NCBI GenBank assembly: GCA_024398595.1
Contig: JAKSIX010000007.1
Span: forward strand, 1-56,987
DNA: 56,987 nucleotides
Source: Bacteroidaceae bacterium
GTDB taxonomy: Bacteria > Bacteroidota > Bacteroidia > Bacteroidales > Bacteroidaceae
Direction of reading: 5' to 3'
Within the stretch, counting starts at the first letter, position 1. Each line of letters opens with the position of its first letter. The position numbers and the translations under genes are program-made. Positions 17,356 to 26,188 of the stretch are shown here, in pieces. Under the pieces are notes generated by a model. It was not told the origin of the DNA. It ran no database searches and saw only the letters and a list, made by a program, of their open reading frames with translations.

Positions 17356-18213
17356 ATGGTCCGGGACATTGCGCACGTAGCCCTGAATCCATTGGATATG
17401 GACAGGAGCGTGGAGTTTTTCGAAAAAGTTTTCGGATGGAAGAAGGAGTTTGAGCTTCATCACGAGAATGGTGATCCGTGGATTGTCTATCTGAAGATAT
17501 GCAAGGGACATTTTCTGGAGCTGTTCTATGGCGGACAGAACGACCGCGACTATGCGCTCGATTTCAGGAAGACCGGCTACAACCACTTGTGCGTCACCGT
17601 CGGAGACATACGCAAGACACTGCAGGAGATTTACGACAAAGGATATATCGACTCACCGGAACCGGACATTGAAAAAAGTCTGAACAGGAACAGATGGCTG
17701 TACGACCCGGACGGCAACGGCATTGAACTGCAGGAGTATGTTCCCGAATCGGTGCAGATGAAAAGCAACGAGGCGACGTACGAGTTCGGCCGTGACGGAT
17801 ATGTGGGCCTCGGTCACGCCTGCTTTGTCTGCAAGGACATTGAGGCATCGCTTGATTTCTATTGTAACAGACTGGGACTCAAGCTGATCGGCATTCAGGA
17901 CAATGAGCAAGGCCAGCCGTGGCTGTACTATGTGCGCATAGCGGACGGCGTATATCTGGAACTGATTCCGAACGGTGAGGGCGAGAACCCGAACAAAGGT
18001 TGGAACTCCCGCGGCTTCAACCATCTGTGCCTTGAGACTGACAATCTGCTGGAAGATGTGGAGCGATTCAGGTCATCCGGCATCGGAATAGTCCAGGAGC
18101 CCAAGACATCGGCCGACAGGAACTGGCAGGCCTGGATTGCCGACCCCGACGGCAACAAGATAGAACTGATGATGATAGACCCCGATTCCCCCCAGGCAAA
18201 ATCAGATTCCTAA
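17356..18213 (+). CDS. Tandem VOC (glyoxalase/bleomycin-resistance fold) protein
   Basis: 285 residues made of two vicinal-oxygen-chelate halves (about 1-130 and 150-275). Each begins with an AHVAL- or GHACF-type strand carrying a His, then a LDFY/VEFF helix, and ends in a DPDGN-IEL strand carrying a Glu. These His and Glu positions are the usual metal ligands. The fold covers lyases, dioxygenases and epimerases, so the reaction cannot be assigned. No signal peptide, so cytoplasmic. It is 4 nt downstream of the SGNH gene, likely co-transcribed. Confidence 0.82.
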   Translation: MVRDIAHVALNPLDMDRSVEFFEKVFGWKKEFELHHENGDPWIVYLKICKGHFLELFYGGQNDRDYALDFRKTGYNHLCVTVGDIRKTLQEIYDKGYIDSPEPDIEKSLNRNRWLYDPDGNGIELQEYVPESVQMKSNEATYEFGRDGYVGLGHACFVCKDIEASLDFYCNRLGLKLIGIQDNEQGQPWLYYVRIADGVYLELIPNGEGENPNKGWNSRGFNHLCLETDNLLEDVERFRSSGIGIVQEPKTSADRNWQAWIADPDGNKIELMMIDPDSPQAKSDS

Positions 18214-18238
18214 AATCGGAAATAAGCGGTTTACATAT

Positions 18239-18532
18239 TTACATAAATTTGTCAGGCGGAAGGTTTGAGAATACAGGCGATGCCACTGCGGCAGGCTTCT
18301 CGCCTGAAGGATAGCCGAATACGGTAAAATCAATAATACCCCTTGGAGCATTCTCCGTCCATCCGGTAACGGTCAGCTTTACAATCTTGCGCAGAAGCGG
18401 ATTGTTACCTGCATAACGATACGGGCCAATCTCCATAGGAAGAGGATTGCAATACTGTTTGGAAAGACTCTGCGCCTGCGCAGATACCGTCAGCAGCACA
18501 CCAACGGCCAGAATAATCACTAATCGTCTCAT
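18239..18532 (-). pseudogene. Small secreted protein, possibly an internal-deletion remnant of a glycoside hydrolase
   Basis: 97 residues with a strong signal peptide ending AQAQ. The mature start SLSKQYCNPLP resembles the beginning of exported GH43-like enzymes. The rest (KLTVTGWTENAPRGIIDF, then TVFGYP) resembles the last strands of a discoidin (F5/8 type C) domain. A short protein joining a glycosidase-like beginning to a discoidin-like end is what an in-frame internal deletion would leave. It lies 11 nt after the GH2 gene at 18544 on the same strand. It could instead be a genuine small exported protein. Confidence 0.45.
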
Positions 18533-18543
18533 TCAGGTAAGTT

Positions 18544-20364
18544 TTAGTCTCCATTCGCTATTTTCGAGTACCAGTCGCGCATAATGTAGAAGGCGGCCTT
18601 GCGGATTCCCTTGTCGGAAATGAGCCCCTTGCGGTTGAAGCCGTCCTGCATATCGGTCAGCACCCGGCGCGGCGAGCGGAAGTCGGTCAATATCCATGGA
18701 GTGCATCCTGACAGGCCTTCCATATTCTCAAGCATAGTTACGGAATGGCGATACAGTTCTTCCTGGAACTCCTCGGTGAAACGCTGGTTGGCCGGACCGT
18801 GATAGCCCTGCAGAGCACCGCCGCCGAATTCGCTTATAAAAACAGGCTTGTCCTGAGTGAACTCCCAGCGCACCCTGTCACACTTCTCCGGCAGACCATC
18901 GTACCAGCCCACATACTGATTGAAACTGAGCACGTCCAGATACTCCGCCAGCGGGTCATCCAGTGTCATCACACCGCCCGGCAGTTCCTTCTTTTCCATT
19001 GCCGCAGCCAGCAGGCGTGTCGGATCCAGCGAGCGTGCCTTTGCAATAAGCCTTTTCAGGAACTCCGTACGCGGAGCCGATATCGGAGTCTCATTCGCAA
19101 TAGACCAGATGATGATGTTGGTGCGGTTTCTGTCACGGCATATCATCGTCTCAAGCTGTTCCTCGGCCGTCTGATAAGTGCCCTCGTTCTGCCACTGGAT
19201 AGTCCAGTAGCACGGAATCTCGCTCCACACCAGCAGACCCATGCGCTCGGCCTGACGGATCATATTCTCATTGTGCTGATAATGCGCCAGACGCACGAAA
19301 TTGCAGTTCATCTCCTTGGCCCAGCCAAGCAGCACCGATGCATCCTCAGGACTCCATGCGCGTCCCGAACGGAACGGAGCCTCCTCGTGAATGCTTATTC
19401 CACGGCAGAACAGTTCCTTGCCGTTCAGATACAGCTTCTTGCCGCGGGCCTCAATCGTGCGGAAACCTATCTCGTCCTCAACGAAGTCCGACGCCGTACT
19501 CAGCGACACCCTATATAATTTGGGATTCTCCGGACACCACAGCTGCGGTTTCGCCTTCAGGCTGAATGTGCCGTAGCCATTGGCATCCGTCTCAATCTGC
19601 ACCTTCCCCTTCAGCTCCGGAATCTGCAGCGTCACGCTCTGGCTGCCGCCGTCCAGCTGCACCCATCCGGCAATCTGATTCTCGCTGCCCTTCTCCAGCT
19701 GGATGAAGTAATCGCGGATGAAAACCTCCGGTACCGTCACCACATTCACCGAACGGGTAATACCGCCGTAATTATACCAGTCAGTGTTCACTGTCGGCAC
19801 TGCATCCGTGCGGCGGCGGTTATCGACCTTCAGAATCAGAGTGTTCTCACCGTCCTTCACGAAATCAGTTATCTCGAAGTTGAACGGCGAAAAGCCACCT
19901 TCATGAACGCCGAGCTTGCGACCGTTCAGATACACCACGCACTCGTAATTGACAGCATCGAAATGCACGAACGCACGCTGTCCCTCCTTCAGTTCATAGT
20001 TGAACAGACGGCGATACCAGATATTCCCCTCGTAATTCAGAAGCTTCTCCTCCTGCGTATTCCAGTCTCCCGGCACATGCAGGGTCGGCGCATCGTCGAA
20101 ACTGTATTCCACCAGATCCTCCGGACGCTGGGCCTTCTGGTCACGGAACCATCCGTTACGGTCCTCATCCATGCGATAGTTGTAGTATCCCAGTTCGTAG
20201 ATGTCAATCAGATACTTCCAATGCCCGTCCAGCATCTGGGTCTCACGTCCCGGAATGTTCTGGATGAGTGGACTTACGCCACTTGTATCCGATGCTGACG
20301 CAACCGTCGCAACGGCCATTACGCCGACCATCGCCACAATGAATGAAAATACAAATCGTCTCAT
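18544..20364 (-). CDS. GH2 family beta-glucuronidase candidate
   Basis: 606 residues with a signal peptide. GH2 layout: sugar-binding domain (about 40-210), Ig-like domain (210-305), TIM barrel (305-600). The acid/base is Glu425 in WSIANETP and the nucleophile Glu512 in VFISEFGGG. NRKG at 577-580 corresponds to the N-x-K-G motif that contacts the glucuronate carboxylate in beta-glucuronidases, and FNQYVGWYDG (481-490) matches the GUS region after the barrel strand. It would release glucuronic acid from glycans or conjugates, probably in the periplasm. It starts 16 nt after the larger GH2 gene, so the two form an operon. Beta-galactosidase activity cannot be excluded from sequence alone. Confidence 0.88.
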   Translation of the reverse strand: MRRFVFSFIVAMVGVMAVATVASASDTSGVSPLIQNIPGRETQMLDGHWKYLIDIYELGYYNYRMDEDRNGWFRDQKAQRPEDLVEYSFDDAPTLHVPGDWNTQEEKLLNYEGNIWYRRLFNYELKEGQRAFVHFDAVNYECVVYLNGRKLGVHEGGFSPFNFEITDFVKDGENTLILKVDNRRRTDAVPTVNTDWYNYGGITRSVNVVTVPEVFIRDYFIQLEKGSENQIAGWVQLDGGSQSVTLQIPELKGKVQIETDANGYGTFSLKAKPQLWCPENPKLYRVSLSTASDFVEDEIGFRTIEARGKKLYLNGKELFCRGISIHEEAPFRSGRAWSPEDASVLLGWAKEMNCNFVRLAHYQHNENMIRQAERMGLLVWSEIPCYWTIQWQNEGTYQTAEEQLETMICRDRNRTNIIIWSIANETPISAPRTEFLKRLIAKARSLDPTRLLAAAMEKKELPGGVMTLDDPLAEYLDVLSFNQYVGWYDGLPEKCDRVRWEFTQDKPVFISEFGGGALQGYHGPANQRFTEEFQEELYRHSVTMLENMEGLSGCTPWILTDFRSPRRVLTDMQDGFNRKGLISDKGIRKAAFYIMRDWYSKIANGD

Positions 20365-20380
20365 CAGTGTCTCTTGATTA

Positions 20381-23300
20381 TCAGCGGAGCAAAGTTATCA
20401 CGATGGTTCTCTCGTAGCCTGAGGGGTATGCTCTGTAGGCATCAAAGATGCCACGGGCCGTACATCCTACGCCGGAGGTTGCGTAATCGAGATTCAGGGT
20501 GATGTTGCCGGAATCTTCCAACTGGTACTGATATACGCTCCTGGTCAGATTGTCCGTAGTGTATGGATACGCGTTGAAGGCGAAAGGCTCATTCATTGAG
20601 AACTCCAGTCCCTTGCCGTCAGAATCGGTGAAGCGCACCCACTTATTGTCCATTCTCAGACCATAATCCTGAGGTATCAGATATGGCTCGTACATATCCT
20701 GTACAGTAGTGTTCCATATTCCCATACGGTATCCGCTCTTTCTGTCAGGATACGATGCCTGCGGGCCTCTGCCGTACCACTCCACATTGGACAGGCTGCC
20801 GCCGAGGCTCATCGTGACACCAATCCTTGGGAGCCAGGCCGGCATCTCGCCCTGAGGATTGACCAGATGATGTACGGTTATGGTGCCGTCGGCATCAATA
20901 CGGTATGAATAGACACTTTCCATACCGGCATTGGCACGGCCATAGATGTATGCGTCAAGCTGACGCTCACCCTGTGAGCCGAATATGGCAAGCTCCCTGA
21001 CATTCACATACACCGAGCCGTCAACCTCACGTGCATCCACCCGGACAGGCACGTGACCGACATTGTCCAGACCGAACGAATAGTACATTGAGGCAAGTAC
21101 AGAACCTGCCCCGATAGAGCCGTAGCCACTCTTGTTCTGGCTCATCGCAGCACGTGAGCTGTATGCGTTCCAGCCGTCAATCTCATTGGCCACAGGAGCT
21201 CTCCACACATTCAGTTTGAGAGGCTCCACAAGCAGATGTCTGCCGTCGGCCTCCATCGACACGAGTTCTCCGGTAGACTCGCTGAATGCGTACGAGAATC
21301 CTGCACCCTGCGCAATGAGTCTGCCGTCAGCGTGCGACAAAGTCACATTTCCGGTCGGTTTGACTTTCGGAGCCGCAGGAATATTCCAGTCCGCAAGTTC
21401 AAACTGTTCCCAGCAGACCTCGTGGCCCTCCGGTGCCCACAGCTCGTCCTTCGCCAGATATGCGCTTACCTCCAGCCTGTACATCCTGCCCGGCTTCGGT
21501 TCCGGCCTTGAATAATTGATAGTCACAGCCTTGCGCGATGCCGGGGCTATGTCCAGATCAAGCTTACCCGAGGCTACGACCTCGTCATCCTCTGTAATGG
21601 TCCACACCGTATTATATATGGAAGCATTCACGAAACTGTTCCTGTTCACAATCTCCACAGTGCCGTCACGCGGATCAAGAAGTGTGATGCGCAGAGGCTG
21701 CATACTCTTCTTCATCTGATACATCTCCGGCTGCGGAGTCCTGTCAGGCCATATACTTCCGTATGTCCTCGCACCGAGGCCGTATGTCCAGAATGTACCC
21801 TCGTTCTTCTCCTCCTCGAAGTCAAGCCACAGAGCCGCATCGGCCGCATTGAAGCCGTCCGACGGGACAACAGCCGCAGCGAATACGCCCACATTGTCAA
21901 TAAGGGCATCGGCAACCGGTTCCCTCGTATCCTGACCGTGTCTCTCCTCGTCCCTGCCTATGCAGAGCGATAGCGGAAGATTGCGGATACGTCCGCTTGC
22001 CGCCTGACTTGCCACAACCTCACCGTCAATGTAGATGCTCATCTTCGCGCCGTCATATACCGCCGTTACATTGTGCCAGTTATTTTCCCAGTCCGATGGC
22101 AGATCGCCTGTAAGAGTCTGCTTTGAGCCATTGTCAATATAGAACTCAATCTTGTCCGCGCCTCTCTGTCTGAGACCGAACTGATTGCTTCCCTTCGTAA
22201 TCATATATCCGCCGTACTTGTTGTATGAACGGGGACAGATGTCAAGTGTGAGTGTCAGCTGGTCGCCTGAAATCTCCACGTTGTCGGCACGGTACACCTG
22301 CACCCACTGCTCCATCCTGTTAAGGTCAATGGCCTTGCCTGTCCTGCCTTTCACAAGACGGGCCCTGCCCATTATGTTGGATTTTGTGGCATACGGGCTC
22401 TTGTCAATGAGAGTCCTTACCGGCTCCAACAGTCCGGGACTCACGAAATCCCATACGGCACCGCCCAGATGCAACGGATAGTCATCAATTTCTCTCCAGA
22501 AATCGTCAAAACCTCCTCCGCCATTGCCTGCCACAGACAGATACTCATCCATAAATGAAGGTCTCCTGTCAGACGTATTGTTACCGTATTTCAGTTCGTG
22601 CTCTATCGGAATAGGATAGCGCGGCCCCACTATATCCTCCGCAGCGTGCTTCTCTGCATTTCCACCATACATCCAATAGCGTGTAGGATCGTATTTTCTA
22701 CCCTCCTTTATCACTTCGGCAATGGCATTTCCCTCACCGGACTCGTTGCCGGCACTCCAGAAAATCACACAAGCGTGGTTGCGGTCACGCAGCACCATCT
22801 GCCTTACCCGTTCCTGATACATCGGAACCCACTCAGGCATACTTGACACCCATTCCGTAGCGTGAGCCTCATCGCCGGTCTCGTCAATTATGTAGAGACC
22901 GTACTCATCGGCAAGGTCAAGATATTCATTCACAGGTGGATAATGCGAGGTTCTGACAGCATTGAAATTGAACTGCTTGAGAATCTCGAAATCCCTCCTG
23001 ACAGTAGCCTCGTCCATAGCGTGGCCCAGCACAGGATGCTGCATATGCGAACATTGCGCACTCAGTTTGATTGGCTGGCCGTTCAGATAGAACACGCCAT
23101 CGTTGATCTCGGTTTTCTTGAAGCCCATCCTCTTGCTCATTGTGTCAATGACATTGCCGGAAGCATCGGTAAGTGTCATTGTAAGATCGTACAGATTGGG
23201 AGTCTCGGCTGTCCACTTGAGTGGCGATGCGACCTTTGTCCTGAGGTTCACGGTATTCCTGCCGCCTGCCGCGACAGATATTCCTTCCCGAGTCATTTTT

Positions 23301-24193
23301 GCCGCCACCTGACCGTTGCGCGAAATCTCAGCCGTGAGTTTTAGACCATCGGCTGCCCGGGTATATGTCTTCACATCCACGGCAAGACTCACCTCCGAGT
23401 CAGTGAACGATTTGTCGAAATCAGTGATTACCTGATAATCGAAAATACGGGCATCGTGCGTGTGATAAACCGTCACATCATCGAATATGCCGGCCAGTCT
23501 CCAATAGTCCTGCATCTCTAAGTAGCCGCCGTCGGAATACTTCAGCACCAGCACTGAGAGCTGGTTGCGGCCCGGCTTCACGAACTTCGTGACATTGTAC
23601 TCCGAAGGTTCCTGCGCTCCCTCGTTGTAGCCTACCTGCTCGCCGTTTATCCATACGAACGATGCCGATGCCACTTTCTCAAAGCGGAGGAACACCTGCT
23701 CACCCTTCCACGATGAAGGGATATTGAACGTGGTACGGTATGCACCTGTCGGGTTGTAATCCATCGGAATCTCCGGAGGAGCAGCTGAAAATGAGGTCTG
23801 GGTCTGCGGTCCGCGTGATGCATTGCCAGCCTGATTCGGATTTCTCGGACGAAGCGACGACCATGGAGTTGTGGTATTGCGGAAGAACGCCTGACCGAAG
23901 CCCTGCATCTCCCAGTTTGACGGAACCTCTATGTCAGACCACTTTCTGTCATTGAACGCTGTCTCGAAGAAATTCTGCGGAACATCGTAAGGTGACTCGC
24001 AATACAGGAACTTCCAGATGCCGTCAAGCGATATGCTGCCTGCCGGTATGTGGAATGCCCTGCCCTCTTCCTGTCCTTCGCCGAAGACCTCCAGATTCTC
24101 CACATAGTACGACAGGTTCTGCATATAAGGCTTTTCCTGCGCGGATATGGCCAACGATGACACTAATGCTGCTGCAACAATAACTTTTTTCAT
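20381..24193 (-). CDS. LacZ-type GH2 glycosidase with LamG-like insertion
   Basis: 1270 residues, longer than typical LacZ (about 1020). Signal peptide, GH2 N-domain (about 50-240), Ig-like (245-355) and barrel (360-590). Acid/base is Glu484 (WSAGNESGEGN) and likely nucleophile Glu550 (SFMDEY). The metal-site Glu and His of LacZ align with Glu442 and His444 (DETGDEAHA), while the RHEHHP motif is altered to SHMQHP (382-387). A LamG/concanavalin-like sandwich is inserted at about 605-775 (WHNVTAVYDGAKMSIYIDG). The C-terminus is a Bgal_small_N-type domain with VEWYGRGPQASYPDR. It likely removes terminal galactose or a related sugar in the periplasm; the insert may bind glycan. It lies 23 nt after the cytochrome assembly gene with no clear promoter of its own. 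Confidence 0.92.
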   Translation of the reverse strand: MKKVIVAAALVSSLAISAQEKPYMQNLSYYVENLEVFGEGQEEGRAFHIPAGSISLDGIWKFLYCESPYDVPQNFFETAFNDRKWSDIEVPSNWEMQGFGQAFFRNTTTPWSSLRPRNPNQAGNASRGPQTQTSFSAAPPEIPMDYNPTGAYRTTFNIPSSWKGEQVFLRFEKVASASFVWINGEQVGYNEGAQEPSEYNVTKFVKPGRNQLSVLVLKYSDGGYLEMQDYWRLAGIFDDVTVYHTHDARIFDYQVITDFDKSFTDSEVSLAVDVKTYTRAADGLKLTAEISRNGQVAAKMTREGISVAAGGRNTVNLRTKVASPLKWTAETPNLYDLTMTLTDASGNVIDTMSKRMGFKKTEINDGVFYLNGQPIKLSAQCSHMQHPVLGHAMDEATVRRDFEILKQFNFNAVRTSHYPPVNEYLDLADEYGLYIIDETGDEAHATEWVSSMPEWVPMYQERVRQMVLRDRNHACVIFWSAGNESGEGNAIAEVIKEGRKYDPTRYWMYGGNAEKHAAEDIVGPRYPIPIEHELKYGNNTSDRRPSFMDEYLSVAGNGGGGFDDFWREIDDYPLHLGGAVWDFVSPGLLEPVRTLIDKSPYATKSNIMGRARLVKGRTGKAIDLNRMEQWVQVYRADNVEISGDQLTLTLDICPRSYNKYGGYMITKGSNQFGLRQRGADKIEFYIDNGSKQTLTGDLPSDWENNWHNVTAVYDGAKMSIYIDGEVVASQAASGRIRNLPLSLCIGRDEERHGQDTREPVADALIDNVGVFAAAVVPSDGFNAADAALWLDFEEEKNEGTFWTYGLGARTYGSIWPDRTPQPEMYQMKKSMQPLRITLLDPRDGTVEIVNRNSFVNASIYNTVWTITEDDEVVASGKLDLDIAPASRKAVTINYSRPEPKPGRMYRLEVSAYLAKDELWAPEGHEVCWEQFELADWNIPAAPKVKPTGNVTLSHADGRLIAQGAGFSYAFSESTGELVSMEADGRHLLVEPLKLNVWRAPVANEIDGWNAYSSRAAMSQNKSGYGSIGAGSVLASMYYSFGLDNVGHVPVRVDAREVDGSVYVNVRELAIFGSQGERQLDAYIYGRANAGMESVYSYRIDADGTITVHHLVNPQGEMPAWLPRIGVTMSLGGSLSNVEWYGRGPQASYPDRKSGYRMGIWNTTVQDMYEPYLIPQDYGLRMDNKWVRFTDSDGKGLEFSMNEPFAFNAYPYTTDNLTRSVYQYQLEDSGNITLNLDYATSGVGCTARGIFDAYRAYPSGYERTIVITLLR

Positions 24194-24216
24194 ATTATCC
24201 GGTTTTTAAACGTGTT

Positions 24217-25464
24217 CTAATTATAAGTATGCAGGCTGGCAGCGGCAGCCGGCAGCCTGTCAACGCCGTACCACGCCACCTGCATGGCTATGAATGATAT
24301 TACGATGAATACTAACACTGTCACACTCCTGTTTCTGGAAGGAATATGCTGTCCGATCAGCGTGGCAAGCCATGTGACTGCGGCCCAGCACTCCTTGGTG
24401 TCCCAGGTCCACCAGTCGCCCCACGCCTGTTTCGCCCACACCGCGCCGCAAAGCATCCCGAGCAGAAGCAATGACGATGCGGTGTCAGACAGTTTGCAGG
24501 ACAGCACGCCAAAACGCTCCGCACACGTGCCGAAGCGTTCCGAATGTACCAGCGACAAAGAAAGCACACCGGATATCAGCGCAAGAGCCAGCGACGAGTA
24601 GGCAATCATATACATCACCAGATGCGGAACGAACCACCAGCTGCGGAGAGCAGGCACAAGTATCCCGAAGTTGATACGCGCTACAGATATGGCAGTGAAC
24701 AGCACGGCCGTTACGACAAGCGCTATACCCAGCCAACGACTCTTCCAGTCAAGCCTCAGCCTCATAAACGCACCTGTTGCCAAAAGGAGCATACCAGCAT
24801 ATACCATAGTCAGCCAGGGATCGCGGACAAGTTTCAGCACTGCATATTCCCCATTCTCACTATCGTATCCATACTGATAGACGCGGTATCCCCTGTAGCA
24901 GCACGGATGGTTGACAGATGTCACAAACTGCTGTCCGTCAATATCCAGCGTACTTGTGTATTGCTTCGGGCTGATTCCGTCATCATAGAAATCTACCGTG
25001 AAATTTTCAAGCCTGATGTTGAAAGGTAGCGTAACAGCCCTCCCCTCGGCAGAGTATGCAACATTACCAGCCACATCACCGGTCACTGTCATCTGCGCAT
25101 CAACAAAATCGGGCGCACCCCAGAAGGCCCCCAATACAAGCAGCAGCATTCCGGCGTGACTGACAAGAGCAGAACTGACACGCCCGCCCTGCAAATTGCC
25201 GGGTATCGCCATTTCCAGTGAGAACATCATCAGCATTGCCGCGCCCCTGAGCAACGGACTGCGATGCAACGGAATGCCCCAGGTTCCCTCGACAGCAGTC
25301 ATAAACGCCAGCAGCGAAATGGCAATGACACCCAACACCCTGCCTGTCAGGATTCTGCGCAGTCGGCCATCCGGCAGGTACCTCCATAGCAGGAATACGC
25401 CCGTCACAAAAAGCAGTGCGAGGACAAGCGACATCGGAAAGTGGCATACAGATATATCGTTCAT
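24217..25464 (-). CDS. ccsA: Cytochrome c assembly protein, ResB-like/CcsA fusion
   Basis: About 415 residues from the ATG at 25464 (MNDISV). ATGs at 25470 and 25434 are alternatives; the last gives a longer leader and starts directly at the first membrane helix. The N-terminal half has TM segments around a periplasmic beta region (VTLPFNIRLENF, then YRGYRVYQYGYD), as in ResB. The C-terminal half is multi-TM CcsA/CcmC-type with the haem-handling tryptophan motif WGDWWTWDTKE. Together they deliver haem and attach it to apocytochrome c at the outer face of the inner membrane. A longer frame upstream would overlap the divergent PPTase gene and is not used. Confidence 0.87.
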   Translation of the reverse strand: MNDISVCHFPMSLVLALLFVTGVFLLWRYLPDGRLRRILTGRVLGVIAISLLAFMTAVEGTWGIPLHRSPLLRGAAMLMMFSLEMAIPGNLQGGRVSSALVSHAGMLLLVLGAFWGAPDFVDAQMTVTGDVAGNVAYSAEGRAVTLPFNIRLENFTVDFYDDGISPKQYTSTLDIDGQQFVTSVNHPCCYRGYRVYQYGYDSENGEYAVLKLVRDPWLTMVYAGMLLLATGAFMRLRLDWKSRWLGIALVVTAVLFTAISVARINFGILVPALRSWWFVPHLVMYMIAYSSLALALISGVLSLSLVHSERFGTCAERFGVLSCKLSDTASSLLLLGMLCGAVWAKQAWGDWWTWDTKECWAAVTWLATLIGQHIPSRNRSVTVLVFIVISFIAMQVAWYGVDRLPAAAASLHTYN

Positions 25465-25477
25465 ACACATCGTACTA

Positions 25478-25485
25478 CAAAAATA
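25478..25485 (-). promoter_or_regulatory. -7 box (TATTTTTG) of the cytochrome assembly gene
   Basis: On the minus strand TATTTTTG reads 25485 to 25478, 13 nt from the ATG at 25464. It is back-to-back with the PPTase promoter at 25500-25528, with no good -33 element. Confidence 0.5.
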
Positions 25486-25499
25486 CTCAAATAGCTGAC

Positions 25500-25528
25500 T
25501 TGCCGTTCCAGATAAACAAGTATTTTTG
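25500..25528 (+). promoter_or_regulatory. Promoter of the PPTase gene
   Basis: TTG (25500-25502), an 18-nt spacer, then TATTTTTG (25521-25528), followed by a 25-nt leader to the ATG at 25554. It supports the shorter PPTase start. Confidence 0.6.
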
Positions 25529-25553
25529 CCGGAGACCATATCTCCACCATGTA

Positions 25554-26123
25554 ATGGTATCGGTTTTTGACATATCACCGGAACTGGATATTTCAGAGGA
25601 ACTGCCAGATATGCTGGCCCTGCTGCCTGGATGGCGTCGGCAAAAGGCTTTGTCGTACAGGTTTGACAGAGACCGTTTCCTGTGCGCCAAGGCATACCTG
25701 ATGCTTGAGGACATGCTGCGTACAGAATACAGGATACAGCATTGCCCGGAATTCTCGTACGGAAGCAATGGCAAGCCGTATTTCAAGGAACTGCCCGGTA
25801 TTCATTTCAATCTGAGCCACTGTCACAAAGGTGTAGCGTGCGCCATATCGGACATGCCGGTAGGCATTGACATTGAAGAAATCCAGTTTGATGAGCCTGT
25901 GGCAGCAAGAGTCTTCAATGCCGATGAATACGCCCGTATCAAAGAATGTGCCAGTCCCGCAGAAAAGTTCACGGAACTATGGACAACAAAGGAAAGCTAT
26001 CTGAAGCTGACAGGTCAGGGAATATGTATGGATCTGAAGAATGTTATTGCCGATGCGCACGATGTCCATTTTGAGACCGTCATCAACAGCAAGGCCGGAT
26101 ACGTCTATACAGAGTGTCATTAA
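25554..26123 (+). CDS. 4'-phosphopantetheinyl transferase (Sfp/AcpT superfamily)
   Basis: 189 residues from the ATG at 25554, chosen because the promoter lies directly upstream and a longer frame would cross it. Family motifs: FNLSHCHKGVACAI (85-98), the Mg/CoA-binding GIDIEE (Asp106, Glu108) and WTTKESYLKLTGQG (143-156, with Lys-Glu-Ser). The enzyme transfers phosphopantetheine from CoA to a serine of acyl or peptidyl carrier proteins. No carrier protein or synthase gene is nearby, so it is probably a housekeeping enzyme for fatty acid synthesis. Confidence 0.88.
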   Translation: MVSVFDISPELDISEELPDMLALLPGWRRQKALSYRFDRDRFLCAKAYLMLEDMLRTEYRIQHCPEFSYGSNGKPYFKELPGIHFNLSHCHKGVACAISDMPVGIDIEEIQFDEPVAARVFNADEYARIKECASPAEKFTELWTTKESYLKLTGQGICMDLKNVIADAHDVHFETVINSKAGYVYTECH

Positions 26124-26135
26124 AGTCTGCCAAGG

Positions 26136-26166
26136 TTGCCTCACACTGAAATAAGCAGTACCTTTG
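26136..26166 (+). promoter_or_regulatory. Promoter of the menA-CPBP-FMN dehydrogenase-CDF operon
   Basis: TTG (26136-26138), 20-nt spacer, TACCTTTG (26159-26166), leader of about 22 nt to the ATG at 26189. This is one of the best promoter matches in the window. Confidence 0.7.
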
Positions 26167-26188
26167 CGGACAGTTAATATCAAACAGT

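Noticed and set aside
9658..18213. Naming this a polysaccharide utilization locus
   Set aside because: The SusCD transcript has no glycoside hydrolase or lyase and no hybrid two-component or anti-sigma regulator; the GH2 genes lie on the opposite strand in another unit.
18745..19518. A 257-codon plus-strand frame inside the GH2 glucuronidase
   Set aside because: Antisense shadow of the conserved barrel; no signal, no motif.
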